64,000 nucleotides of DNA from Aspidiotus rigidus (GCA_035079385.1 JAVHKY010000034.1:3658001-3722000); one strand, 5' to 3'; positions 34,320 through 46,020 are shown, counted from the first letter of the stretch. A program made the numbers and translations. Notes: a model not told the origin generated them from the sequence alone.

Positions 34320-36290
34320 GTAAGATATCATCAGGAAACTTGGGCTAATTCCAGAACTTACAATTTTTCCTAGATAGAGCAGGATTTGACACCCGTCATC
34401 AAAGTGTGATGATGACCTGAATTTATCAAGGGACTTGAAAATTTTATAAGCTAGATCAAGGTCGAAGTATGACGTCGTTGGTGACCTTGAACTTATTTAG
34501 AAACTTACGAATTTTACCAGCTGAAGCTGGGTTTAATACAGCTCATTGAAGTATGACGTCTTCAGTGACCTTGACCTAATTTAGGAACTTGAAAATTTCA
34601 GAAGCTAAAGCAGGATTTGACGCACTTCATCAATTAATAATGATTTCATTAGTAACTGACCTAATTACAAATATACAAATCTCACAAGCTGGAGCAGGGC
34701 CTGACACACGTCATCAAGATAATTATGACGTTATCAGTGACCTTGACCTTTTTTTTTTCTCTTATCTCTTATTAATGAATAATAATTTAGGAACATGAAT
34801 TCTACTAGCTGGTGCAGGATCAGTGTATATGACATCATCAGTGGCTTTAACCTAATTTAGGGACTAAAGAGCAGGGTTTGACATACGTCATCAAATTATG
34901 ACTTCATCAATGATCTTGACTTGATTTAAGGACTTGGAAAGTCTACAATTTGGAGCAGAATCAAAGTATGTTGTTATTAATGATCTCAAAATTGATTAAA
35001 AACTTACAAAAAATTTCACAAGCTGAAGCCAGGTTTGTTACGAGTCATTGAAGTACGACGTCTTTAGTGACCTTGACCCAATTTAAAAACTTGAAAATTA
35101 ATTTTCCAAGGCAAAGCAGGGTGTGACGCGCGTCAGTAATTAATTATGATTTCATTACTAACTAACCTAATTAAAAACATACAAATTTCACAAGATGGAG
35201 TAAGCCTTGACAAACGCCACCAAGATATGATGTTATCAGTGACCTTGACCTAATTTAGGGACTTAAGAGCAGGTTTTGACACACACCATCAAGATATGAC
35301 GGTATCAGTGACCTTGACCTTTTTTTTTGTATTAAAACGTCACTAATGACCTTGTCTTAATTTATAAAACTAACAAATTTTGCAAGCTGGAGCAGTATTT
35401 GACACACGCCATCAAATTATGACGTCACCAATGGCTCCAAACTAATATAGGAACCTACAAATTTTATTAGCGGGAGCAGACGTCATTAAAATATGACGGT
35501 ATCAATGACCTTGACCTAATTCAGGGATTTATATATTTTACGAGTTGGAGTAGTATCAAAGTATGACCTTACAGTGACTTTGACCTGAACAGGAATGTAT
35601 AAATTTCACAAACTGGAGCAAGGATTGACACATGTCACCAAAGTATGACGTCATCAAGGACATTGACCTAATTACAGAACTTCTAAATTTTACAAGATGA
35701 AGTAGGGTTTGACGCATATCATCAAAATATGACTTCATCAAGTGACTCTGACCCAATGTAGGAACTCACAAATTTTACAAGTTGAAGTAAGGTTTGACGC
35801 ACGTCATCAATATATGACGTTATCAGTGAATTTGACCTAATTTAGGAATGTACAAATTTTACAAGCTGGAGCAGGGCTTGACACACCATTAAAATATGAC
35901 GTCGTAAGTGACCTTGACCTAATTAGAAATATACAAATTTTACAAGATAGAACGACGTTTGACATATACAATCAAAATATGAGTTCATCAGTAACCTCGA
36001 CCTGAATCAGGGATATAAATTCTACAAGCTGGTGCAGGATCAAAGTATGTCATCTGTGACTTTAACCTAGTGTAATTTACGAACTCAGAAACTTTATGAG
36101 TTGGAGCAGGGTTTGATACACACTTCATCAAATTTTGACGTCATCAGGAGCCTCCACATAATGTAAGAACGTACGAATTTTACAAGCTGGAGCAGCGTTT
36201 GGCAAAGTACGACGTCATCGATGACCTTCAGTTAATTTCGGAATTACAAATTAGAAATTTACACATTGTATAAGGTGGTGGAGAGGTTTA
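34320..36290. repeat. Degenerate tandem repeat, ~90-100 bp unit, about 20 copies
   Basis: Each unit reads approximately: caagctggagcagggtttga, cacacgtcatcaaagtatga, cgtcatcagtgaccttgacc, taatttaggaacttacaaat, tttac. Units drift considerably and some are truncated. Nearly every unit keeps a tgacgtcat-like word and a gtgaccttgacct word. Short T runs interrupt two units (about 34749 and 35322). Confidence 0.85.
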
Positions 36291-36299
36291 CATGAAAGT

Positions 36300-39250
36300 G
36301 ACGGGATTGGGAGTTATTTTATTTGAATTTGAAGGATTTAAAAAAATCAGGGTGTAATGTCAAGGAAGTTCGCAAGCTCGAATAGGATATAATATCAACC
36401 GGGTGTGACGTCATCAGTAGGATATAGAAAGATGCCGAACGTCGAGTAGCGTGAGAGTAAGAAACTGACCTATTTTTAGGGACCTCAACATTTTCGGTTC
36501 CAAGCAAATCTGAACTCAAAAACAGAGGAGCAGTCAATTAAAAAAAAGAAGAGTTTGTTCGAACGTACTTGGAAATAGGAAAGAAGAAAGGCACATTAGG
36601 TGACCGAAAGCAGAAGAGATCCCGAATTTACCGCTACAGTTGCAGCAATGTCTCAATTTTGTGCCCGCCCATACTTAAATTTCAGCTACACCACTGTTCC
36701 TATAAGTCAACAGTGGTTTCATTCATAGAACTAAGATATTTTCAAGTATAGATACGTATATTTCCTACAAACTCCAAATTCGATATGAGAGCCATGTAAA
36801 CTTAAGGTAAATCATGAGCCCCCAATTTGGATTTAGGCACCTGAGATCCTAGTGATTCCTTTGTACTTGTAAGAAAAATTTCTGCACTCGTCTCTGCATA
36901 AAACTTCTCAATACTGAAAGTAAAAGTAGATATAAATAGATTTATCACGTAAACAGTCGAACGCTGCAAAATGAACACGAGGTAGATAAAATCCAGTTCA
37001 GAATATAGTATCATTTGCTCCCACTTATGTAATGCTCGCATAAAACAACATTAAGGACGGATTTGTTCAAAAGTAACACGTCCATTAATTAGAATGATCG
37101 AATCGAAAAATAGTTGAACGTTTACGGGAAGCAGATTGTGCACTGTGTAATAATCGCAATTCCGTGTAACCGTAATCGCAATATACTACACGCAGGAATT
37201 ACACACTCCGGCATATTTACCGTATTGTACGTATTGTATACACTTTGTATGACTTAGTATTTACCTCGAGCATAGGTACTGTTCTACGTATCCGCAAACG
37301 GTTTGTCTGTCTGGGTTCGTGTGTGCACGCTGTGGAAAGGGCAAAACGCCCTTTCACAGCTGAAATACCGTATCCGTCAGTTATTAGCATTTTTTTTATT
37401 GTGAGAGAACGTGTATACTTTGTATCAGATATATTTATCGCGTCGCCTCCCCGTCGGTTTCCCTCTCCAGATTGTAGAACAGCTGATAAGCAGCTGTTAT
37501 CTAGTAGAAGTTGTCGCGTGTCGCATTCCGCCGACATCTCTTTACGTAATAATAATGCTTCGTATACAGAATAGAATAATCCAACCAAACTTATTCATAC
37601 AAATGCAAATAGAAACGTTTGTCGTCGTGCTGAAGCCTTTATGGAATCACTCAACTTCGGCACCAGTACCAAAAACTTGTACGTGCTGATGTTTTTTCAA
37701 GACTCGGTAACGTGCGTCTATATTAAATTGGGTACTGCATGCTTTTTGTTGGGCGTTCACGGTTTCTTATCGTAAAAAGGATATCTTCGGTAGTCCGCTT
37801 AGCGGTTGATGTGAGGACGTGAGTTGTGCGTTTAATATTACCAACACACTTTAGTGCTTTAAGCTGTGTGGTCAACAAGTGGAAATAGGAAACATTTGTT
37901 ACGGTGTAAATGCCATTTAAAGGATATGTTCCGCAGATGAAAGCGATAAGAGTATAGGAGGTGAGACTTTTTTTTACTTTATCTGACTCGGAATTATTTG
38001 AAGGTAAAAAAATACAGTCCTCATGTATTCGTCGGATGATGACTTCTTCGAATCATGAGGTACAAAAAATTAACAGTGACAGACTTTTCACGCAAAAAAT
38101 TTTGGAATGAGAAGGTGCATCTTCTTGTATCAAAGAATGACGAGACTTCGGCATTGTTCAAATTACCTCTCAGAGATGTCGATATACCTTGAATTGAATG
38201 TTCAACGGATGGTATCTAGCGTGTTTATAGAAATACTAAATTTAAATATGATAGAATAAAATTATTTATTCATGGGCATATGGGCTTTGAGACCATCATC
38301 ATACTTCGTACATCTGTTGTAAAATTATGGGAGAGATGAAGATAAATGAGAATTATGCGTTACTTATACCATTATTATTAATATTCTCATTATAGACGAG
38401 TTGTGCATGTCAGCAGTGTCAAAGAATTTATGGAGCCGCGGTTTATAATTCACAAATACTATTTGAATATTTTTATCGAACATGACTCACCGAATTGAAA
38501 GGAAGACGTGATAGAAATTTGGACGGTCAAGTAGGAGAAGTAATTTGAAATGATGTTCGATCTTATTGTAGAATCTAGATGTCAAAAGTTCAAAACTTTC
38601 AGATATGTAGTTGAATGTATCTCAAATCAAGCAAAAGAATTTGAAAGTGAAATCCCAAAAATGAAGCTCGAAAAGAAATAGATTACGAAAAGATTTTTTG
38701 ATAGTAAATGTATGAAGTGTAGCTTTTGAGAAGGAACATTTTAGTATTTTCAATTGTGCATAATTTTGATGAGAAATAGCCAGATTAAACTTATTAGAGA
38801 AGTCCTCGTGATTCTGTTCTGAGGAAAAATCTTCAACTAGCTCATTTTCGAACTTTGGACAGTAAGTCAACGTTGCTTCCAATCCCTTTCCTATATATCT
38901 ACTCCCGCCTCTTAGTTCCGTATGAATTCATGTTTGGAAGCTTCCTATAAGTTACACATTTTCTATAAAGATCGCGTGATTTTGTCTTTCCCCAAATTTC
39001 TCCTCTCTTTTATTGGACAAGGAATACCCAAGAATTCTATGTTGTATAATCCAAGAGAAATATTGAAAATTGGAGAGAAGAGGTCCTAGAAAGGATACTG
39101 GCTCGACTGGAGAATCGAAGCCGCTATGAACCTTTGAAATCTTTTTTAGGCAGTGTCAACACCTTGATTGAATTTTTAGGTATTGTTTCAGTAACCCCTA
39201 CCCGATTTCCTGAATTCCTGAATTTGGGTTATGGTGTCGGTACCGTCCCG
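36300..39250. other. No gene seen
   Basis: Chance frames only, including overlapping ones on both strands at 37217-37689. A compact hairpin at 37329-37360 (gctgtggaaagggc, loop aaaac, gccctttcacagc) was noticed. 37030-37900 has CG-containing, balanced composition and may be unique sequence. Confidence 0.4.
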
Positions 39251-39254
39251 AAGA

Positions 39255-39490
39255 ACCGTGTCGACTCCAATCAACATGATTTTTTGGCCAAAATTCGACT
39301 CAAAATGGACGTCAATTTTGAGTCTATTTACTTCCGCCCTATGTCGACCGCATGTAGACCTAAAATGACTGAAAGTCGACTCAAAATCGATCGCTTCTTT
39401 TTTTTACACCGAATCATCGTCGATATCGAAATTGAGTTGAGGCTCGGTATTATGGATTGATGTCGATCTATTTTGAATCGATTTCGAATA
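39255..39490. repeat. GTCGA-rich dispersed repeat, third copy
   Basis: Words such as gtcgactccaatcaac, attcgactcaaaatggac and gaaagtcgactcaaaatcga. Its right half aligns with 16930-16995. Confidence 0.65.
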
Positions 39491-39566
39491 GTGCGGTGGC
39501 TTTGTGCAAATTATGAAATCAATCTTGCATTTCATATTAAAATCATGAAATTTGGAACGAACATTT

Positions 39567-39702
39567 GTGACCTGCGATGAGAAAAGGATGCTCATCGCCC
39601 ATTGACAGGAACACCATTTCTCTCTGATTAGATGTCCAATCAGAGAGAAATGGTGTTCCTGCGCCAATGGGCAATGAGCATCCTTTTCTCATCGCTGGTC
39701 AC
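39567..39702. repeat. Long near-perfect hairpin
   Basis: Left arm 39567-39629 pairs with right arm 39638-39702 around an 8-nt loop (agatgtcc). The inner 17 bp (caccatttctctctgatt) and the outer ggatgctcat/atgagcatcc blocks pair exactly; total mismatch is only a few positions and a 2-nt bulge. Flanks lack an evident TSD. It could be a tiny foldback MITE or a miRNA/siRNA-type hairpin. Confidence 0.8.
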
Positions 39703-39849
39703 ATTTAGGATACTTGAATGAAAAATTCGAGCCATAGCGTCACGGTTCAAACTTCATAGGAGCTCCGTAATGGCGGGTTGCCTAACTGGTAGAAGTTCTT
39801 GCATACAAGGGACCGAAATATTCCTTTTGGTTCGCAATTTATTCGAAAA

Positions 39850-41410
39850 AAATTATCAAAAAATTCTTCTGACATTTTAGGGACGCTAAGGGGCTAATAA
39901 CCCTTGAAATAGGTGTAAAATTGAAGTGACATATTTCAACATATTTTCACGAATATGAAATTTTCCGTAGAATCTGGGAAAAATGGTAAAAAAATTCCTG
40001 GAAGTCTCTGAGAGGGGGTAAGAGGACTCAAACTCCCAAAACTCAGAGTAAAAAATTTGCGTTTTTGAGAAAATTTAAACGGATTCTTGTATGAAATTTA
40101 CCGTAGAATTCAGAAAGAATCCTGAAAAAAATCTCATGGTTCTTCGAGGGGGCTGGGAGGAATATGAACTTCTTTGGGAAAAGTTGTAAAATTACATTTT
40201 TATAACTCATGTAAAATGCGTTTTTTGTTGGTTCGAAAGTGTCTCTTGCGGACTCATCAGTTTTTTTGATAATTTCTACTTTTCAGTCCGTCATTTCAAT
40301 ATTCCGTCCTCTTCAAGTTTGGCGCTCATTTCATTTCATATCAATTATTTATTTTATAAATTCTATTCATGGCGGCGACGGGAGTTAAACAATGGACCTT
40401 AGAGTTTTCTGGGTGACGCTACCACTGTTAGTAGTAATACATATCTCGCGTGTCAACGAATAAATGCTATGTAGGCCTAAGACGAGGAGCGAAGAAACTC
40501 GACTCGCGTGCCTCCTTCGACTCGTCTTATCGCTCAAAAAGCCATTTTCGCTGCACTTTCATGACGTATTAACGAGAAAGAAATAAATTATGTAGACAAA
40601 TTCGTCGCTGAAGTTCATTGTACAGTTTTAGAAGAAAATTTTTCCCAACCCTACTTGTAGTAAAGTACGTAATTAATTTCTGGACATGAGATTTGCAAGA
40701 TCAATAAAGAAGTGCAGTGACCACGTTCCATTCCAAGGTATATCTATTTCACATTCTATACAACAGAAAATTCTATATAATATTTCATAAAAGTTCAAGT
40801 ATGGAAATGTAGTTCTATAATTTCTGTTCCAAGACGTTAATATTCCTCCGCCTCGCCCCCTCCCCGAAAGGCTATGAAAGTCTTTCTGAATCCTACGGTA
40901 AATTTCACCCAAGAATCCGTTTGAATTTTCTCAAAAACGTATATTTTTTACTTCGAGGTTTGGGGGTTTGAGTCCTCTTACCCCCTCTCAGAGACCTCTA
41001 GGAATTTTTTTTACCATTTTTTCCGAATTCTACGGTAATTGTACTTAAGAATTTATTGAACTTGAAAAATAATGCTCAAATGTTGTCATCACTTTTCAGG
41101 GTTTGTGCCCCTCTCAACCCCCTCCGAGGGCCCCAGGAATTTTTTCACTATTTTTCCCGGATTTCGCGCTAAATTCTAGTTCGGTACGCGTTGAGATTTT
41201 TCCAAAAACACTAAATATTTTTTCCTCAATTTGAGGGGGAAAGCCCCTGGGCTCTTGAGAGGGTCGGAAGAATTTTTTGAGTATTTTTTCCAAATTCAAC
41301 GGAGAATTTCATAAGGATATTCGTGAAAATATGATGAAATATGTCACTTCAATTTTATCCCTATTTTTGGGGAAAAAAAAGTCAAATAGGCTAAAAATAC
41401 TGTCTCAACA
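39850..41410. mobile_element. Foldback element with internal tandem units
   Basis: Left arm about 39850-40190 and right arm about 40870-41400 are reverse complements. For example, gtctctgagagggggtaaga (left) pairs with the region around tcttaccccctctcagagac (right), and aaaattgaagtgacatattt pairs with aaatatgtcacttcaatttt. The right arm holds extra ~130 bp units built from 'ggaattttttaccattttttccgaattctacggtaaattt', so arm lengths differ. The ~680 bp loop (40190-40870) has no clear gene. Confidence 0.75.
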
Positions 41411-41530
41411 GGCAGCCTGTTTTATCGGGGGGGGGGGGGGGGTCGCAAAAACGTCCGCCATCTGGCAAAGCTCGGAGCTCGGCAATTTTCCAAGTCCTTC
41501 TTCAAGTCCCCTCCTATCATATATAGCTTC
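41411..41530 (-). mobile_element. Poly-C repeat family, minus-strand copy
   Basis: Reverse complement reads gctatatatgataggagggg and related text, ggcaaag.. / cggacgtttttgcga, a run of 16 C (41427-41442 on the minus strand), then gataaaacaggctgcctg. This is the same order of parts as 1080-1190. Confidence 0.65.
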
Positions 41531-41539
41531 TGCCTTAGC

Positions 41540-41900
41540 ATTTTGATTCATGATTATGGTACATACCACTTTGAGAGAGACCCTCTCCCTAAAATTAGTT
41601 TCATCAATTTTTTGCTTCTTCTGCCAGCCCATAACCTAATGCTCCATGCAAATATATTAAGTTATGACTCTGAGAAAGACTACCTGAAGAAGCGTGAAGG
41701 TGATCGTGGCCCCGCCTTGCCTATGCTGGTTTTGTCAATGGTCTTCTTCTTCTCCTACCTCGATAATCTTACAGAAACGATGTAAAAAGAAACTGATGAG
41801 ACAGAAATATGGTAATTACTCTTTGCACATCAGGAGAAAGTCATTGTCTTTCTTTCTTTATTACAAGTTTCTTGTCCGCAGTGCCACCATTCTAGAGTAA
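41540..41900. other. No gene seen
   Basis: Chance frames. It shares the phrase around tttttgcttcttctgccagc with 17540, so it is probably old repeat. Confidence 0.4.
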
Positions 41901-41902
41901 GT

Positions 41903-42808
41903 CTAGGATGCATGAATGTACTTCAAAATAGATAAATTTTTAATGTGAGATTTTACTGTGAACTCCATCTTGTTTTCGACCTTCTCCAGCAGAAATATTG
42001 CGTCCTCTTCTCGAGGATCTTGTGTCATATAATTAAGGTAAGGTGGACCTTGACCATTTGTATGATGACAGATAATGACGTTAACTGGAATAATCTCTTC
42101 TCTGGGATATTTTCGTGGTGACTTTCGAAGTTCTTCTATTGTAAGTTTTTGATTCGGTAAACAAGCTGAAGGTGTGACGTGAGAGCAAGAGTTTTCTTCA
42201 TAAATCGTTTTAATGGAGAAGGTTTTCTCAGCGATAGTATCATTTACCAAACTACATATGGCGAATAATTGATTGCAATTTAGAAAACACAAAGGGTCGT
42301 GATTTGTGATCGTTACTTTCCATTTGATTCGCTGGTTCATGATGTTGATGAAGTTTTTCTCCAAATAACTAGTATTGAACGACATGGCTCTGTCGATGTT
42401 GGAAGAAGGTTCAATGAGGGAATCAAGTCGTATGTGTGATTTTGAGTCTTCTTGAACGAAAAGATATTTACTATCTTTTCTGATACCGTGCCCAATAAAC
42501 CAATATTGAGACTTGATTTGCATCGGACAAGGAATTATTTTTACACTTTTGTAAATATTGACGTCCGCGCATGGAAATTGAATTTCAAAACTCTGGTAAC
42601 GAAGGTCGTAAAGATTATTTTTTGCAGCCTTGAGGTGACTCACTTTGGAAGATGATTCTATCGGCTTTAGAGCTTCCTTCGTGTTGAGCATCTTGTATTT
42701 ATTCGATACCGACAATATTTTGCATATTTGAGATAACTGACTCTCTCCTTTTTCGAAAGGAGATTCATCCGGGTTTAATAAATTGCAGTGAGCTGGGAAA
42801 GAAGACAT
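41903..42808 (-). CDS. Unrecognised 301-residue protein, probably host gene exon
   Basis: The longest non-repetitive, non-transposon frame in the window: from the ATG at 42808-42806 to a stop at 41903, 301 codons. Reading upstream, the frame stays open to 42838 without an ATG, then meets TGA. Composition is ordinary soluble-protein-like; no signal peptide or membrane segment is evident. Distinctive stretches are IQFPCADVNIYKSVKIIPC, WFIGHGIRKDSKYLF and PVNVIICHHTNGQGPPYLNY. No family is recognised. A possible upstream exon lies at 42903-42863 (tac ccc gat ttg gat aaa) with acceptor and donor in compatible phase, but the implied intron is only 43 bp. PLE copy 2 sits about 500 bp upstream and could separate it from its promoter. 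Length and clean frame argue for a real exon. Confidence 0.5.
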   Translation of the reverse strand: MSSFPAHCNLLNPDESPFEKGESQLSQICKILSVSNKYKMLNTKEALKPIESSSKVSHLKAAKNNLYDLRYQSFEIQFPCADVNIYKSVKIIPCPMQIKSQYWFIGHGIRKDSKYLFVQEDSKSHIRLDSLIEPSSNIDRAMSFNTSYLEKNFINIMNQRIKWKVTITNHDPLCFLNCNQLFAICSLVNDTIAEKTFSIKTIYEENSCSHVTPSACLPNQKLTIEELRKSPRKYPREEIIPVNVIICHHTNGQGPPYLNYMTQDPREEDAIFLLEKVENKMEFTVKSHIKNLSILKYIHAS

Positions 42809-42819
42809 ATTATAGAAGT

Positions 42820-43286
42820 CTATTCTCGATATATTCAAGTGTCAAAGATTATTTGAGCTTACTTGCATATTGATCTAGATAGTCTTTATCCAAATCGGGG
42901 TAACTTATAATAACAAAAGTAGAGATGCAGGAGGAAAAACAAGCCAAACTTAACTGAGAGATGAGTGGAATTTTCATTGCTTAACATTGAAAGCAAACTG
43001 ATAGAAAAGTCTGTATTTATCGTGTTGTTCTTCGTCGTATGAATCAATATTGAATCAATCACAAGGGATTTGCACATCTCTGACAAATTGCAATGTGATT
43101 ATAAAATTTGGACTAGGAAAGTTTTTAACTAGATGAATATATAGGATTTGATACCTACTTACTTTCTTTTTCAAAATCAAGGGGGATGAAGAACACTCTT
43201 GCAATCGAGCTCGAAGCCGAGTGATGAAAGAATGACAGATTTTTAGTTCTGTCTGAATAATATTTTCTGGAAGGAATGTCAGAAAG
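42820..43286. other. Upstream flank of the 301-residue frame
   Basis: Contains the candidate 41 bp exon (42903-42863, minus) and a second minus-strand open stretch at 43077-42886 beginning MCKSLVIDSI whose splice phase does not fit simply. Nothing else supported. Confidence 0.3.
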
Positions 43287-43336
43287 TAACTGTGGTGTAA
43301 TCGATACGTTTTTGTATAAAATTACGGTCATCCATA

Positions 43337-43893
43337 ATGACGAGGGTACTCAAAGGAGTAACATGAAAGAAGGTGCAAAAGAGCGCACGATAATCGAGAA
43401 CATGAGCGCTTTCGGCTAATCAGCCATTCTCGAAGTGTGGAAAGCAACTGAACCCAGCACCAACAAAAACAAGCGACATCAAACGAGATCATCACCGAAG
43501 CTACGAGTCATTGAAATGTGAATCATTCCCGTAGACTAATTCGATCAATCCTTCTTCAGAAATGTACCTGTTAAAAACGGTAACGGTACTATTATTCCGA
43601 TGTCGGAGGATTTCTATTTCCTCAAGGGCCAGACGCTTGAAGTATGAGTTTTCCCTATGAATGAGGACTTTGGACCCCTCTTGAAAATTTTGACCACTTT
43701 CGATCAAATGATCAGCAAAGGCTAACTCCCCTACTTTCTTTTTCCTCCAAGCTTTTTTTTGTGTTCGTCAACTCTAATTTGGAGTTGACGGCTGGTCATC
43801 TCTATATAGACTCAAGGGCAATCTCCACAAGCCACCCTTTGAACCCCTCTCCTCTCGGCCACCGGGATAGGGTCTTTTAGTTTGACGAAAAGG
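43337..43893 (-). repeat. Inverted terminal copy of PLE copy 2
   Basis: Reverse complement of about 45565-46086 with many substitutions and indels. On the minus strand, 43707-43501 encodes IESGQNFQEGSKVLIHREN ... EEGLIELVYGNDSHF, the PLE C-terminus. The stem-loop copy lies at 43404-43431. Confidence 0.8.
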
Positions 43894-43899
43894 GACTTT

Positions 43900-45922
43900 T
43901 GAGCTTAAGTTAAGGAATAGGGAGGATCGTAAACTTGCTTCCCTCCTCAATTCTAGAGCTTTGGCTAGTGAAAAAGATTGATCGGTGATGGTACCATTCA
44001 GCAATTTCAGCAACGTATCATAAATTATAGTGAAACCGAATTTAATGGTGACGAATTGTTCCTCTTGGGGAAGGGTCTGAAGTTTTGGTTGCCCCCTCTT
44101 AAAAATCAGGAGACTTTGGCCAACGTTGTGGCTGATTTTACAGTAAAAATAGGCCCTTGTGTCAATGTCCAAGAAAAATCCGCCGAGATGGCCCATAACA
44201 CTCCCCTCCCCAGCGTAAGTAATTCTGGGAGTGAATTGATTAAAGGCCTGAAGAGGAAGATTAGGGAGGCTGGGTTAATTATCACGAAAGCTGACGCAGG
44301 GAATGCCGTCGTGGTCATGGAAAAGTCTTCTTACACTTCCAAGGTCCACGATGTGCTCAACTAATGCGGAGCTCAGGAGAATGCCCAGTTCAACTTTCCT
44401 AATTTTGTAAAAGAGGTTCGGTTTCTCGTTAACAATAGTGAATTCATCATTAAGAAACCTTGAACCAAAAAAGCCATTTTGGAACCTAACCCCGTTCCTC
44501 CCCTCCTTTACGGGCTACCAAAAATTTATAAGGAAGGAGTACCTATGCGACCCGTGGTCTCATTTGTCGCTTCTCCGATCTATCCCCATTTCTTGATCGC
44601 TGGTTCAAATCTAAAGTGGAGTTTGAGTCTCTCCATTCTGTATTAAATTCATGTACCCTCGCCAACAATCTGAAGGATGTTTCCCTCCCTCAAGGTTCAA
44701 CTTTATGTTCCTTCGATGTGGTGGAATTATTTCCCGACATCCCAAAGGCTGTTACTATGCAGCGGATGGGCGAGTTACTAGTAAAATCTGGTGTACCTCA
44801 TGAGGAAATCGGCGAATTCTTTGACCTATTGAGGGTTTGTTGGTTCCCGAACTTTTGTAAATTTAATGGTAAATTCTACGAGTTCCCTGAAGAAGTGGGG
44901 ATCCCTATTGGATCTCCTCTGGGTTCTCTTATTTCAGAAGTTTTTAATGTCTAAATTTGAGGGCGACCTATTCTCTTCAGGCCAGGTGTTTGTGAGTCAT
45001 ATACACTATTGGCAGAGGTACGTTGATGACGTTTTGTGTTCGTGGACCGGTACAACAGAACTCCTTGGCAAGTTTATTTAAACAGCCTTTACCCTTCCAT
45101 AAAATTTACTTTGGAAGTTGGTGGCTCCGTTATAAACTTTTTGGACTTGTCTATTTCCGTCACTGACGGCGTCCATCAATTTGGTATTTACAGAAAGAAT
45201 ACCTCGACCGATATTACCGTCCACGGGTCGTCATTCGTATCTGTTGCCCACAAAGTTGCTACTTTTAATAGCCTGATACATCGCTTGATTCATATCCCAT
45301 TGAGTCGAGCCGCTTTCCAGAAAGAATTAATGACTATAAAGCACCTGCCTAGAGTCAATCAGGTCAGGGTCGATGTTGACCTTATGGTTCGTAGGAGGGT
45401 CACAAGGAAATGCCTTGACTCTACGACCTCCCTCCCTGGGATTTACACCAAGATGGTAGGAAACGGTGGATTAAGCTCCCGTTTCTGGGCACGTTTTCAT
45501 CGCAGCTGGGCCGTATCCTCGGCCAGCCTTCTATAATGTCAACACTGTTAAGATCCTTTTCGTCAAACTAAAGGGCCCTATTTCAGTGGCCGAGAGGGGA
45601 GGGGTTCATGCGGTGGCTTGTGGAGATTGTCCCAGCGTCTATATAGGGATGACCAGTCGTCAACTCCAAATTAGAGTTGACGAACACAAAAAAGCTTGGA
45701 GGAAAAAGAAAGTAGGGGAGTCAGCCTTTGCTGATCATTTGATCGGAAGTGGTCAAAATTTTAAAGAGGGGTCCGAAGTCCTCCTTCATAGGGATACTTC
45801 AAGCGTCTGGCCCTTGAGGAAATAGAAATCCTCCGACATCGGAATACCGTTTTGAACAGGTACATTCCTGAAGAAGGATTGATCGAAGTCTACGGGAATA
45901 ATTCACATTTCACTGACTCGTA
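43900..45922 (+). pseudogene. Penelope-like reverse transcriptase / GIY-YIG, multiply broken
   Basis: Motifs match copy 1 in order: TKADAGNAVVVMEKSSY (about 44280-44330); GLPKIYKEGVPMRPVVS (about 44510-44565); SFDVVELFPDIP (about 44712-44747); IPIGSPLGSLISE (about 44900-44938); YVDDVLCSW (45019-45045); FLDLSIS (about 45138); and the nuclease words CGDCPSVYIGMTSRQ and IRVDEHKKAW (about 45618-45700). Stops or shifts include about 43968-43980, TAA at 44362-44364, a stop at about 44461, a shift near 44585, +1 at 44945, about 45080, a gap near 45440-45535, and after 45800. Unlike copy 1, the A-rich stretch near 45705 keeps the nuclease in frame. Confidence 0.85.
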
Positions 45923-45992
45923 GCTTCGGTTATGACCTCATTTGATGTCGCTTGTTTTTGTTGGTGCTGAGTTCAGTTGCTTTCCACACTTC

Positions 45993-46020
45993 GAGAATGG
46001 CTGATTAGCCGAAAGCGCTC
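45993..46020 (+). ncRNA. PLE copy 2 stem-loop, hammerhead-like
   Basis: gagaatGGCTgattAGCCgaaagcgctc; stem GGCT/AGCC, third compensatory variant. GAAA follows the stem. Confidence 0.55.

Noticed and set aside
37217..37689. Overlapping frames of 92-123 codons on both strands
   Set aside because: No domain, mutually overlapping, no splice context; probably chance in a balanced-composition region.
39740..39860. tRNA-like phrase (ggcgggttgcctaactggta)
   Set aside because: No complete cloverleaf, anticodon arm or T-loop GTTCGA at the right spacing could be built.
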